In this document: piece after piece, positions 52,655-61,808 of the stretch
Layout: each line of letters opens with the position of its first letter
Numbering within the stretch: the first letter of the stretch is position 1
From: Flavobacterium psychrotrophum
GTDB taxonomy: Bacteria > Bacteroidota > Bacteroidia > Flavobacteriales > Flavobacteriaceae
Reading direction: 5' to 3'
Length of the DNA stretch: 64,000 bases
NCBI RefSeq assembly: GCF_003403075.1
Contig: NZ_CP031557.1
Coordinates: 1,984,001-2,048,000, forward strand
Program-made: the position numbers and the translations under genes
Notes under the pieces: generated by a model
Told to the model about the DNA's origin: nothing
What the model saw: only the letters and a program-made list of their open reading frames with translations
The model's database searches: none

Positions 52655-53113
52655 TTATTTCATGCGCTGAAGGATCTGCTTCATCTGTAGTATTTCTTCC
52701 TCCTGAGATTTTATGATGCTATCGGATAACCTCCTTAACTCCGGGTCTTTAATATTCGCATTTTTACTGGTCATTATAGCGGATGAATGGTGAGGAATCA
52801 TTGCCTTCATATATTGTACGTTTCCAATAAATGCCTGGCTTCGCAAAGCAGTGAATGCAAATACAAAAACAGCAATAGCAGCTATTGTTATGATAGAATT
52901 AAGTTTTTTAATCGTATACATACTGCGCATCATCGCTAACATTAAGAGTGCCATGGGCGAAATCATTAGAAGTGTCATATACAGCCTTGTGAAGCTTAAA
53001 TAAATGTGGCTGAATTCATCCACATTAAAAAACATTACGATATACATAATTACAAAAGAGATAAGTAACATTAAGGCAAGCTTCCTGTAAGGGGTGGTAG
53101 TGCTGTTTTCCAT
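52655..53113 (-). CDS. DUF305-domain membrane protein
   Basis: The 152-residue protein has three hydrophobic helices (about 12-30, 40-63, 72-92). The DUF305 motif follows: MKAMIPHHSSAIMTSKNANI near 103-122 with the His-His pair, then LRRLSDSIIKSQEEEILQMK. DUF305 proteins are ferritin-like and often linked to metal or copper stress. It is monocistronic, 147 bp downstream in map order of the trehalose gene stop region. Confidence 0.88.
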   Translation of the reverse strand: MENSTTTPYRKLALMLLISFVIMYIVMFFNVDEFSHIYLSFTRLYMTLLMISPMALLMLAMMRSMYTIKKLNSIITIAAIAVFVFAFTALRSQAFIGNVQYMKAMIPHHSSAIMTSKNANIKDPELRRLSDSIIKSQEEEILQMKQILQRMK

Positions 53114-53259
53114 AGTATTTTTTTATTTAGCAAGTTACATATATAATAATGAGAGACTTAACAATAATCGTGTTTAACAAGTTATTGGCAGTGGATAGCG
53201 CTATTTCAGATGCCTGAAATGATAAGCCCCATATATAGATCTGATTCTTAAAATAATAT

Positions 53260-55365
53260 TTATTCGGCGAAATCCGCCAAAATTGTGCGCACTTCGCGGG
53301 GATCTTTAATAAAATAGCGGGCAGCCGTTTTTTGGCTGCCTACCTTTATGGTATAGGCAGTATCAGGCAGTTCCTCAAACATAAACTCGTCGGTCCAGTC
53401 ATCGCCGACAGCGAGTATAAAATCATATTCTTTGCCACTGGTCAGCCGTGAGGCTGCCCGGCCTTTGTTTACGCTGCTGCTTTTTACTTCAAGCACTTTA
53501 TTACCCTCTAAAACCGACAGCGAATTATTGGCAAGCAGACCGGTAAGTACATGTTTAAGTTCCATGGTACGCAGGTTCGCTAAATCGCTGTCCGCCCTTC
53601 GGTAATGAAATGCAAGGGAGTAGTTTTTCTCCTCGATAAAAGTACCCGGTGTACTGTCACTAAAATTTTCCATTATGGGCCTTATGTTTTCTTTCCAATC
53701 GGTTTTAAGCCGCTCCAGGCTTGTCCAATCCTTTCCTCTTTTTCGCAGCCATACGCCGTGGTCAGTTATAAGGGTATAATTTTTATGGCCAAACCATTGC
53801 TCAAGTGTAGCACGGTCCCGGCCGCTGATAATGGCGACCTCTGTACTTTTATCGGCCGCCAGGGCGTCTAAAAGCTCATATAGGTTGGCATCGGGCCGGG
53901 CATCTGCCGGGATATTCTGGAAGCCTACAAGTGTGCCGTCATAATCGAGGAGCAGCAATTTTCTTATTGCCGTCTTGTAATGCTGCCTTATCTTTTCACG
54001 GTGCACACCATTGAATTTTTTAGAAACCGCAACAGGCTCAATAACTTTAGTCGTGGCAAGGGCTTTCATGAATTCTCCGGCCCATCGTTCCACATTGTAC
54101 CGTGACACCCTTTTTTGGAGGGCGCCCATACGGGCTTTTTGCTCATCGGCAGGCATCTCTAACGCGTATTTTATACTGTCAGCAACCTGTTCAAAATTAT
54201 TAGGGTTCACTAAAATTGCCTCATGGAGCTCTTTTGCTGCCCCTGCCATTTCGCTTAATATAAGCACCCCTTCTTTGGTTGTCCTTGTGGCTACGTATTC
54301 TTTTGCAACAAGGTTCATCCCGTCCCTGATGGGTGTAATCAACGCTACGTCGGCAGCTACGTAAAGGTCTATAAGGTCGTCAAAAGGCATAGAGCGGTAA
54401 AAATACCAAATTGGCGTCCAGTTTACGGTAGCTAACCGCCCGTTGATCCGGCCCACCAACTCATCTGTTTCCCGCTTCAGCATCTGGTACTGGGGTACAT
54501 CTTCCCTTGATGGGACCGCCAGCATAACAAGCCGGACCTTGCCTTTATATTCAGGGTATTTATTCAGGAAGTATTCAAATGATTTTATCCTGTTGGGTAT
54601 TCCCTTGGTATAATCCATCCTGTCAATAGACAATACAAGGCTGGCATCCCCGTAAGACAAATTATGCAATTCGATATTGCGCATAAGCTCGGATTTTGAC
54701 TCCTCAGGCCTCAGGCTATGCTCAAGTGCGGCACTGTGATAGCGTGTGTAGTCTATACCCATTGGGAAAAAATCTACCTTTATAACGCGCTCTCCGTATA
54801 CAATCTCATTGAACCTTACCTCAAGCCCGGTGATCCTGGCTGCTGAACTGAGAAAGTGGCGCACATAATCATACGTATGAAAGCCAATCAGGTCGGCACC
54901 CAACATACCGTTAAGCAACTCATCGCGCCATGGGCAGGTACGGAAAAGTTCAAAAGAAGGGTATGGTATGTGCAGGAAGAACCCTATTACAAGGTCGGGC
55001 CGTTGTTCCCGGATCATTTGCGGGAGCAGTAAAAGTTGGTAGTCATGTATCCATATCGTGTCGCCTTCATCCGCATTGCTTATCACAACATCGGCAAATT
55101 TTTGATTTACCTCTTTATACGACTCCCAATGGATGAGCTCAAATTGCGTGTAGGCCTGGAAATAATGAAAAAGGGGCCATAAGGCCCTGTTACTGAATCC
55201 GAAATAATAGTTTTTTATATCTTCTGCTGTCAGGGGAACCCTGATGCATTTTTCATCCCGCAGGGCACGGTCAACGTGCGCATGCTGTCCATCCCCAATT
55301 TCTTCTTCCGTGAGTCCGGACCAGCCTATCCAGATCCCGTTGCCCTGAGAATGCACTGATTTCAT
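53260..55365 (-). CDS. otsAB: Bifunctional trehalose-6-phosphate synthase/phosphatase, 5' end frameshifted
   Basis: The 701-codon open part has a GT20 synthase (about 1-455, e.g. FFLHIPYPSFELFR, HTYDYVRHF, SIDRMDYTKGI) fused to a HAD-type phosphatase (about 470-701, LLLDYDGTLVGF, SGRDRATLEQWF, VGDDWTDEF). It should make trehalose from UDP-glucose and glucose-6-phosphate, an osmotic protectant. Intact proteins start about 34 residues earlier, and that segment is present but out of frame at 55365-55466 owing to one missing base. As it stands the synthase lacks its substrate-binding N-terminal loop. Either the gene is newly broken or the base is a sequencing error. Confidence 0.88.
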   Translation of the reverse strand: MKSVHSQGNGIWIGWSGLTEEEIGDGQHAHVDRALRDEKCIRVPLTAEDIKNYYFGFSNRALWPLFHYFQAYTQFELIHWESYKEVNQKFADVVISNADEGDTIWIHDYQLLLLPQMIREQRPDLVIGFFLHIPYPSFELFRTCPWRDELLNGMLGADLIGFHTYDYVRHFLSSAARITGLEVRFNEIVYGERVIKVDFFPMGIDYTRYHSAALEHSLRPEESKSELMRNIELHNLSYGDASLVLSIDRMDYTKGIPNRIKSFEYFLNKYPEYKGKVRLVMLAVPSREDVPQYQMLKRETDELVGRINGRLATVNWTPIWYFYRSMPFDDLIDLYVAADVALITPIRDGMNLVAKEYVATRTTKEGVLILSEMAGAAKELHEAILVNPNNFEQVADSIKYALEMPADEQKARMGALQKRVSRYNVERWAGEFMKALATTKVIEPVAVSKKFNGVHREKIRQHYKTAIRKLLLLDYDGTLVGFQNIPADARPDANLYELLDALAADKSTEVAIISGRDRATLEQWFGHKNYTLITDHGVWLRKRGKDWTSLERLKTDWKENIRPIMENFSDSTPGTFIEEKNYSLAFHYRRADSDLANLRTMELKHVLTGLLANNSLSVLEGNKVLEVKSSSVNKGRAASRLTSGKEYDFILAVGDDWTDEFMFEELPDTAYTIKVGSQKTAARYFIKDPREVRTILADFAE

Positions 55366-55466
55366 GCCCGTGGCAAGCCCCCAATACTGGACTTGGCCAC
55401 AAGGGTATCATTATCAAATCGGAGATCGACAGGAAGGCGGTTGGAAACTATTATAGTTTTATTCAT
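55365..55466 (-). other. Detached first codons of otsAB (frameshift)
   Basis: From the ATG at 55466 the frame reads MNKTIIVSNRLPVDLRFDND, then TLVAKSSIGGL, which is the GT20 start with the SNRLP and GG substrate-binding motifs. It then runs into LPRA and a stop. The expected continuation (GGLATGMKSVHS) is restored by adding one G near 55372-55375, where the strand reads GGGGGCTTGCCACGG instead of GGGGGCTTGGCCACGG. Confidence 0.85.
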
Positions 55467-55937
55467 CTAAACGGGTTTACATTAATAAGCGGTTTACGTA
55501 AATTTAAAAAATTACATCCCCAATACCAACCTATTACACAACTTTATGATTAAAAATAATAAATCCCCAATGTTTATCGCCCTACAATATTTTTACTTTG
55601 CGTAGGTGCTACAATGATACTTAAAATGAAAATTCAGACCGGCAGCCCCTTAAGTTCGTAAAAATGTTATAAATTAAAATTTTCTTGGAATGCGATTTTA
55701 ATATGCGTAATTTTGAACCACTAATTATCGGAACACTACTATATATTTATAGCTGTGTGTAAATAATTCGTTATTGCTTTACATCGATGGGCTGTTAATT
55801 CTACACCCCGGCTACCACAGGTATAATTTTCCGACACCCTGACAATCCATCACTAAAAGTACCCCTGCGTCTACATTATACATCTTAGTATAGCTTTGTG
55901 CCCGTTAATCACAATAACACAACGTAAAACTTTTACT
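55467..55937. other. About 470 bp without a gene, between otsAB and mscS
   Basis: The region is A/T-rich with many stops and no convincing ORF, repeat or terminator. It probably contains the divergent promoters of otsAB and the mechanosensitive-channel gene. No exact TAnnTTTG was pinned down for either. Confidence 0.4.
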
Positions 55938-57008
55938 ATGGATAACATTCTGAATGTACTTTTTTTAGACAATACGCTTATAAATTGGATAATAGCAGCG
56001 ATAATAATCACAGTATCTTTTTTAATCACAAAAATTTTAAAAACTGTTGTAATCAGGCGGTTAAAAAAATGGGCGCTTACCACGAATACCACTTGGGATA
56101 ATTTTATAATTGATATTATAGACAGGTCTGTAATCCCACTTTTGTATATCAGCTCGGTTTATTTTGCCCTCCTGACACTGAAATTCAATGCCACTGTGGA
56201 GAGGGTTATCCATATTGCCTATCTTTTCTCCGTTACTTTTTTCGTGTTAAAAGTTATTAGTGCCGCATTTAAAAAGTTTGTATATTCCTTTATACAGCGC
56301 GAAGAAGATAGTGAAAGTAAAGAAAAACAGGCCGGCGGGCTTATTGCAATTGTAAACATCATTATTTGGATCTGTGGTGTAATTTTCCTTATAGATAATA
56401 TGGGGTATAACGTAACTACGCTTATTGCCGGGCTGGGTGTGGGAGGTATTGCAATTGCACTGGCCGCACAGGCTGTACTGGGCGACCTTTTTAGCTACTT
56501 TGTCATATTCTTTGACCGCCCGTTTGAAATTGGCGATTTTGTTACCTTAGGCGATGAAAATGGTGTTATTGAATATATTGGCATTAAGACCACCCGTATT
56601 CGTACCCTTAGCGGAGAGCAGCTGGTTTGCTCCAATACGGACCTGACTAATTCCAGGCTACACAATTACAAACGCATGGAAAAGCGCAGGATCGTGTTTT
56701 CACTCGGGGTTACCTATCAAACCACTCACAGGCAGTTAGCAAATATACCCGTAATGGTAAAAGATATTATAACCTCCCGATCGCAGCTCCAGTTTGACAG
56801 GGGACATTTTTCAGGCTACGGGGACTTCAGCCTTAATTTTGAATTTGTTTATTATGTGCTCAGCCCTGAATATAATATCTATATGGATAACCAACAGGGC
56901 ATCTATCTGGACATCTTTACTGCTTTTGAAAAAGAGGGTATTGAGTTTGCCTTCCCCACACAAACCCTGTTTGTAAACCAGGAAGCACAAGTACAAGAAG
57001 GAGTTTAA
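55938..57008 (+). CDS. MscS-family mechanosensitive ion channel
   Basis: The start was chosen at MDNILNVLFLDNTLINWIIA (356 residues); a Met at 55896 is less likely. There are about four to five membrane helices, the pore-lining helix with AGLGVGGIAIALAAQAVLGD near 160-179, then the beta domain (FFDRPFEIGDFVTLGDENGV) and a cytosolic alpha/beta cage. It opens under membrane tension to release solutes after hypo-osmotic shock. Its stop lies 38 bp from the convergent permease stop. Confidence 0.94.
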   Translation: MDNILNVLFLDNTLINWIIAAIIITVSFLITKILKTVVIRRLKKWALTTNTTWDNFIIDIIDRSVIPLLYISSVYFALLTLKFNATVERVIHIAYLFSVTFFVLKVISAAFKKFVYSFIQREEDSESKEKQAGGLIAIVNIIIWICGVIFLIDNMGYNVTTLIAGLGVGGIAIALAAQAVLGDLFSYFVIFFDRPFEIGDFVTLGDENGVIEYIGIKTTRIRTLSGEQLVCSNTDLTNSRLHNYKRMEKRRIVFSLGVTYQTTHRQLANIPVMVKDIITSRSQLQFDRGHFSGYGDFSLNFEFVYYVLSPEYNIYMDNQQGIYLDIFTAFEKEGIEFAFPTQTLFVNQEAQVQEGV

Positions 57009-57046
57009 TCCAATGTGGGCCTTAAGGTAACGCCAGCTCATTGTAG

Positions 57047-58789
57047 CTACATTATTAGCCGGACGCCTCCAAGCTCGGAAACCCTGTAGGAGAATTTATC
57101 ACCGGGAGAGGCAATAAACATAAAGTTTTTAGGGATGCCCCATTCTTCGGAAAGTTCATTGATAAGGTCCGGCCCGAAAACCCCGTCGATTTCTACAAAT
57201 TCGATGTGTATATCAGGATACGCCCTGTCAAGCACTTCCAGGTCTTTCTTTAACGCTTCATTACAATCATCACTACCTTTTACATTAACAATCTTGAGCT
57301 TTCTGGTAGTTTCGTTATCCTGTACGTATTGCATCACCTTGTTTAATATCGCAACGTCATCGCCTTTAGTAAAAAACACAAATTCCTGCGAATTAATTTT
57401 GCGGTGCATTTTCTTTAAATAGCGATTGCTGACTATAGCAAACCTTCGCACCGGTTTGTAAAAATATTCCAGGGAATCAAGGCTTAACTGGATAATCAGG
57501 GAGCGGTTCAGCATAATAAGTACCAGTACTATTGCGGGTACCAAATATTTTATAAAAGTTATAAAGGCATCCCTGTTGAGGATGATATTACCGAAAAAGC
57601 CAACGACAATAAAGGCTATTGCAACAACCACGGCCAACCCTTTAGCTTTCTCAGGCCTGGGTAATTTCCGGCGCTTTACCTTTAAGAGCAGGTTGCCAAT
57701 TCCAAACAGTGCCATCACTGCAAGGAACGAGAACGTATATACCCCGGCAAGCGATTCAAGTTCCCCATTAGTGACAAACATTACAGATACACAAAGAATT
57801 AGGAACGTTATAATGATCCGGTAATTAGAGCCGTTCTTGTTTTCTTTTAAAAAATAATTGGGCAATATACGGTCCAGCGTCATCCTTTGAAGCAGCCCCG
57901 AAACACCTACAAAAGAAGTAAGCACCGCGCCGCATAAAACCAATACGGCATCGATAGATATGAGCCACGATAGCCATGCGCCACCAGTGGTATGCCCCAG
58001 GTAGGATAAAAGTGATTCCCTGTGTTCTCCAAGTTCAGCAATCGGTATAATAGCAATGAGCAGCAATGCTATTACGGGGTTAAAAAAACTTACGATAGCC
58101 CACATATTGCGCAGTGTTTTTCGGAATACACCCGGCTGCTGCTCCTCTACAAAGTTTGCGGAGCTTTCAAAACCGGATATCCCCAGCATTGCCGCCGAAA
58201 AGCCAAGGAATAGCGTATAGATAATTCCCTTTGACGTGAGTGGGAGTTCCCAGTTAAGGTGAAAGGTATCTAAGCCATTTGAAAAAACAAACCACGCCGA
58301 GGCCGCTACCAACAGTGTTAAGGAAAGCAAATGGGTTATAAAGATAATTACAGCAACAATCGCCGATTCCCCAATGCCTATAATTGCCAGAATTGTAAAC
58401 AATACAAGTACAACACCGGCAGCGATAAGAACATTAAGCCCATGGAAAATGGTACTTAAATAATGCATTGCTTCGGTAGCTGAAATTACGGCGGTAGTCA
58501 TATATGAAAGTACCGTAAGCACCGCGGCAAAAGATGCAATGCGCTTTGTAGAGGTATTAAGCAGTACATTATAGGCGCCTCCATTAAGTGGCAGTGCACC
58601 TACCACCTCGCTGTAAATTTTGCGGAAGAGGAATAAGACAAACGCTACAATGAGCAGGGAAAGCCATGCATATTGTCCTGCGTAGCCTATGGTTAGCGCT
58701 GATACATACAGGCAGGATGAAGTTATATCATTACCGCAAATAGCCGTGGCCTGTAGTTCATTAAGTTTATGCTTTATCTTTTCTGTCAT
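57047..58789 (-). CDS. APC-superfamily amino-acid permease with C-terminal soluble domain
   Basis: The 580-residue protein has 12 membrane helices in the first 430 residues. APC motifs are seen in GNDITSSCLYVSALTIGYAG near 19-38 and the EVVGALPLNGGAYNVLLNTS region near 60-80. The last 150 residues are soluble (SQEFVFFTKGDDVAILNKVM onward) and look like a universal-stress or regulatory domain. The substrate is unknown. It lies upstream on the same strand in the ion-transport block. Confidence 0.88.
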   Translation of the reverse strand: MTEKIKHKLNELQATAICGNDITSSCLYVSALTIGYAGQYAWLSLLIVAFVLFLFRKIYSEVVGALPLNGGAYNVLLNTSTKRIASFAAVLTVLSYMTTAVISATEAMHYLSTIFHGLNVLIAAGVVLVLFTILAIIGIGESAIVAVIIFITHLLSLTLLVAASAWFVFSNGLDTFHLNWELPLTSKGIIYTLFLGFSAAMLGISGFESSANFVEEQQPGVFRKTLRNMWAIVSFFNPVIALLLIAIIPIAELGEHRESLLSYLGHTTGGAWLSWLISIDAVLVLCGAVLTSFVGVSGLLQRMTLDRILPNYFLKENKNGSNYRIIITFLILCVSVMFVTNGELESLAGVYTFSFLAVMALFGIGNLLLKVKRRKLPRPEKAKGLAVVVAIAFIVVGFFGNIILNRDAFITFIKYLVPAIVLVLIMLNRSLIIQLSLDSLEYFYKPVRRFAIVSNRYLKKMHRKINSQEFVFFTKGDDVAILNKVMQYVQDNETTRKLKIVNVKGSDDCNEALKKDLEVLDRAYPDIHIEFVEIDGVFGPDLINELSEEWGIPKNFMFIASPGDKFSYRVSELGGVRLIM

Positions 58790-58919
58790 AATTAAGATTT
58801 ACTTGGAATATTTCTGGATAAGTTTATCGTAAACATTTATTTGAGGAGGTGATTTACTTTAGTATTTTGCTGCTTCAAATCGAATATACCCTACCAGCAT
58901 AACTGTAAAATACCTCTTT

Positions 58920-60167
58920 TTAATTCTGTTTCCGGCTCAATATCCTGGCCACTTTGCCTACGGTAAGCCCCTGAATCATAATGCTGAAAACAACGCAGGA
59001 ATAGGTGATAAACACAAGGACATTTCTCGCAGGACTTTCCGGCAGGGAGAGTACCAATGCTATTGAAAGCCCTCCGCGCAGGCCGCCCCACACAATTATT
59101 TTTGCTTCGTTTCCCGTAAAATCTACAACTTTAGGCAACAACAATTTAGGAAGAAATATAACTATTATCCGGGATGCCAATACGATCACTACTGATACGA
59201 CCCCGAGTAAAAAGTACACGCTTTCGAATTCGATTACCACCAGTATGAAAGCGATGCTTATAAATAATACTGCATTGAGTATTACATCCACGAGCTCCCA
59301 GAATTTATGTACATATTCCTGAGTTTTATCACTCATAGATTTTTCCCTCTTGTAATTCCCTACAAGCAGCCCCATAACCACCATGGCTAATGCTCCTGAT
59401 AAATGCATGTAGTTGCTGACAGCATAGCCCGCCATAACAAATGCCGCGGTAAGCAATACTTCGGTTTCATAATTATCAATTGATTTTAACAAGTAATGCA
59501 GGCAAAAGCCTAAAGCAAGCCCGAAAATGAGGCCGCCTATGGCTTCCTGTAGGAAAAGCACCCCAAAGTGCGCAAAATCAATTTCGGAATTCCCCAGTTT
59601 CAAAGTTTCAAGCAGGGCAATAAATATGACTACCCCGACGCCATCGTTAAATAAAGATTCGCCTACGATGGTCGACTCTATTTTCTTCGAGACGTTCGCT
59701 TTGGTAAGGATACCCAAAACCGCTATGGGGTCGGTCGGTGATATCAGCGCCCCAAATATCAGGCAGTGCAACAGGCCAAGGGTAACGCCAAAGGCATTTG
59801 CCGTGTAAAATAAAGTTGCACCAATCAGGATTGTTGAAAGTGCTACACCCATAACGGCAAATAATGTTATAGGTTTAAGCTGGCTCTTAATACTATCCCA
59901 TTTGGTATGCAGTGACCCGGCAAACAAAAGAAAACCCAGCATAATATCCATAATGACCCTGCTCAGCTCAACTTTAGAGAGGATGGCCCTGATCTGCATG
60001 TAATGCGTAATATCCCACCATCGGCTACTAATAATTAGAAGGGAAAGTACCGTAGATAAGAAAAATAGGCCTATGACAAAAGGCATGCGTATAAACCTAT
60101 GGTTTATGTAGGCAAAGCCTGCTGATAACGTAATGAGGACAACAAGTATTAAGTAGGCGTTCATCAA
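58920..60167 (-). CDS. CPA1-family cation:proton antiporter (NhaP-like)
   Basis: The 415-residue protein has about 12 helices. CPA1 motifs are seen in HCLIFGALISPTDPIAVLGI near 133-152 and ESLFNDGVGVVIFIALLETL near 168-187, with the functional Asp residues, and in IIVWGGLRGGLSIALVLSLP near 358-377. It exchanges Na+ or K+ for H+. No long C-terminal regulatory tail is present. The start may be either of the first two Met codons. Confidence 0.93.
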   Translation of the reverse strand: MMNAYLILVVLITLSAGFAYINHRFIRMPFVIGLFFLSTVLSLLIISSRWWDITHYMQIRAILSKVELSRVIMDIMLGFLLFAGSLHTKWDSIKSQLKPITLFAVMGVALSTILIGATLFYTANAFGVTLGLLHCLIFGALISPTDPIAVLGILTKANVSKKIESTIVGESLFNDGVGVVIFIALLETLKLGNSEIDFAHFGVLFLQEAIGGLIFGLALGFCLHYLLKSIDNYETEVLLTAAFVMAGYAVSNYMHLSGALAMVVMGLLVGNYKREKSMSDKTQEYVHKFWELVDVILNAVLFISIAFILVVIEFESVYFLLGVVSVVIVLASRIIVIFLPKLLLPKVVDFTGNEAKIIVWGGLRGGLSIALVLSLPESPARNVLVFITYSCVVFSIMIQGLTVGKVARILSRKQN

Positions 60168-60288
60168 TAATTTTTATTTGCAATTTACAATTTTCCGAAG
60201 TATTCATCTTCGAAATATAATGGTTAAGTTTATTCAAAATCGCTACAAAATCTGCCCTTAGCTTCCTACCTTTAGCATAAAAAATAGC

Positions 60289-60672
60289 ATGGAACATCTT
60301 AATGACAGGGAACTTGTCAGGGAACATTTAGCAAATGAAAGGACGTACCTGGCCTGGACCCGTACAGGTATCGGAATAATGGCTTTCGGCTTTGTCGTGG
60401 TAAAATTTTCATTATTCATCAAACAAATTGCCTTAGGCTTCAACACAGATAATCCGGTCCACAACAAAGGCTACTCCTCGCTGATAGGTATCTCTCTGGT
60501 GATCGTAGGAATTATGATAACCGTCCTGGCCTTTGTACGCTATAGGAGGAATATACTGCTTATTAGAAATCACAGTTTTAGCTACTCTTCAACATTAGCA
60601 TCGATTCTAGCCCTGATTATTGCAATAGCGGGTTGTGTGGTTGTTGCCTATCTTCTTGAAACCGCGCGATAG
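60289..60672 (+). CDS. DUF202-domain (YidH-like) membrane protein
   Basis: The 127-residue protein begins MEHLNDRELVREHLANERTY, where the LANERTYLAWTRTGIG block is the DUF202 signature. Three membrane helices follow (about 29-49, 65-84, 103-124). The function of the family is unknown. It is transcribed away from the CPA1 antiporter and converges with the RND adaptor gene. A dyad terminator lies between the two at 60692-60719. Confidence 0.9.
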   Translation: MEHLNDRELVREHLANERTYLAWTRTGIGIMAFGFVVVKFSLFIKQIALGFNTDNPVHNKGYSSLIGISLVIVGIMITVLAFVRYRRNILLIRNHSFSYSSTLASILALIIAIAGCVVVAYLLETAR

Positions 60673-60691
60673 CTCTTTTTTAGCTGTATTT

Positions 60692-60719
60692 AGTTCCACC
60701 AATTGTATTTGGTGGAACT
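60692..60719. terminator. Hairpin between convergent DUF202 and RND genes
   Basis: AGTTCCACCAA and TTGGTGGAACT form an 11-bp perfect stem with a 6-nt loop. Only short T runs flank it on either strand, but the position between two stop codons suits a bidirectional terminator. Confidence 0.6.
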
Positions 60720-60722
60720 TGT

Positions 60723-61805
60723 TTAATCTATAATGTCGCCATCTTTAATTTCATTGTTTGCTTTCAGGACAATTTGGTCTGCTGCCGTCAGCGATCCGAA
60801 AACTTCGGTCGTGCTCTCGCCAGTCATGCCTTCCTTAACATCCACCAGATTAGCAACCCTATCCTTAACAACAATTACATATTTACGTTCAGTAGTCTGC
60901 ACTATGGCGGTGTTGGGCACCAGCAGGGACTTCGCCCCGGACAGCATCGGGATGGAGACTTCGCCATACATTCCCGGTTTTAATTTTCCACCTTTGTTAA
61001 GAACGTCTATTTCTATCGCTTCAGAACGCATATCGCCTAAAGCGTTGGATACACGGCTGATCTTTGCGGAATACTTTTTCCCGGGCATTGCGTTAAACGT
61101 AAAGGTAACGTCCTTCTCCAGATCTACTTTATCAACGTAATTTTCCGGGATAGCCACCTCCAGTCGTAATTTACGGGTATCCTGTAGTACCAGCATGGGC
61201 TGGTCACTTGCTTTTCCCGGCGATACCAAAGCTCCGGGTGAAATATTACGCTGTACGATGGTTCCATCAAAAGGGGCATAAATTTCAAGGTACCCCTGCA
61301 TTGTCTTTACCGACTGGACATTGGACTTTTCCGAATTGGCGATTGCCAGGTCCGATTTCATCCGCGACATCGCATTATCAAGATCAAGCGGTGACACCGA
61401 TCCCGGTTCGGCCGCTGCCTGTTTTAAGCGATTGTACTTCTCCCTGCTGGCATTTGCTGTCTCCTGTGCCTGCAGGTAACGGGAATTGGCAGCCTGGAAT
61501 TGTGATTCCATTTCGGGTGCCTCAAGCGCAATCAATAGCTGACCGGCCCTGACCTGGGACCCGCGGTCAACATGTATGGATTTGACGAACCCATTGACTC
61601 TCGGGAATATATTTACTTCATTAAAAGGGTGGAGCTTGCCGGGCAACCGCACGGAACTCGACAATGCCTGCTCGGTAATGGCACCAATTTCGTAGGCGCT
61701 TTTCTCATTATCATTTGCTTCGGTCAGGTCTTTTGGCTTTTGATTGTTGCCACAGCCTGTTACTATGTAGATTAGGAGTGCTGAAAGTATCAATTTTGTT
61801 TTCAT
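60723..61805 (-). CDS. RND efflux periplasmic adaptor lipoprotein
   Basis: The 360-residue protein has a lipoprotein signal ending LLIYIVTGCG with lipidated Cys18. The membrane-fusion organisation follows: a lipoyl-type half motif (VNGFVKSIHVDRGSQVRAGQ near 70-89), a helical hairpin of about 100-145, the second lipoyl half (FDGTIVQRNISPGALVSPGK near 179-198) and the beta-barrel. It connects the RND pump with an outer-membrane channel. It lies 3 bp after the permease gene stop on the same strand. Confidence 0.92.
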   Translation of the reverse strand: MKTKLILSALLIYIVTGCGNNQKPKDLTEANDNEKSAYEIGAITEQALSSSVRLPGKLHPFNEVNIFPRVNGFVKSIHVDRGSQVRAGQLLIALEAPEMESQFQAANSRYLQAQETANASREKYNRLKQAAAEPGSVSPLDLDNAMSRMKSDLAIANSEKSNVQSVKTMQGYLEIYAPFDGTIVQRNISPGALVSPGKASDQPMLVLQDTRKLRLEVAIPENYVDKVDLEKDVTFTFNAMPGKKYSAKISRVSNALGDMRSEAIEIDVLNKGGKLKPGMYGEVSIPMLSGAKSLLVPNTAIVQTTERKYVIVVKDRVANLVDVKEGMTGESTTEVFGSLTAADQIVLKANNEIKDGDIID

Positions 61806-61808
61806 GTA

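Noticed and set aside
53260..55365. Start of otsAB at the internal Met (MKSVHSQGNGIW)
   Set aside because: The conserved family start is present upstream in another frame, so this Met is the remains of an interior position, not a natural start.
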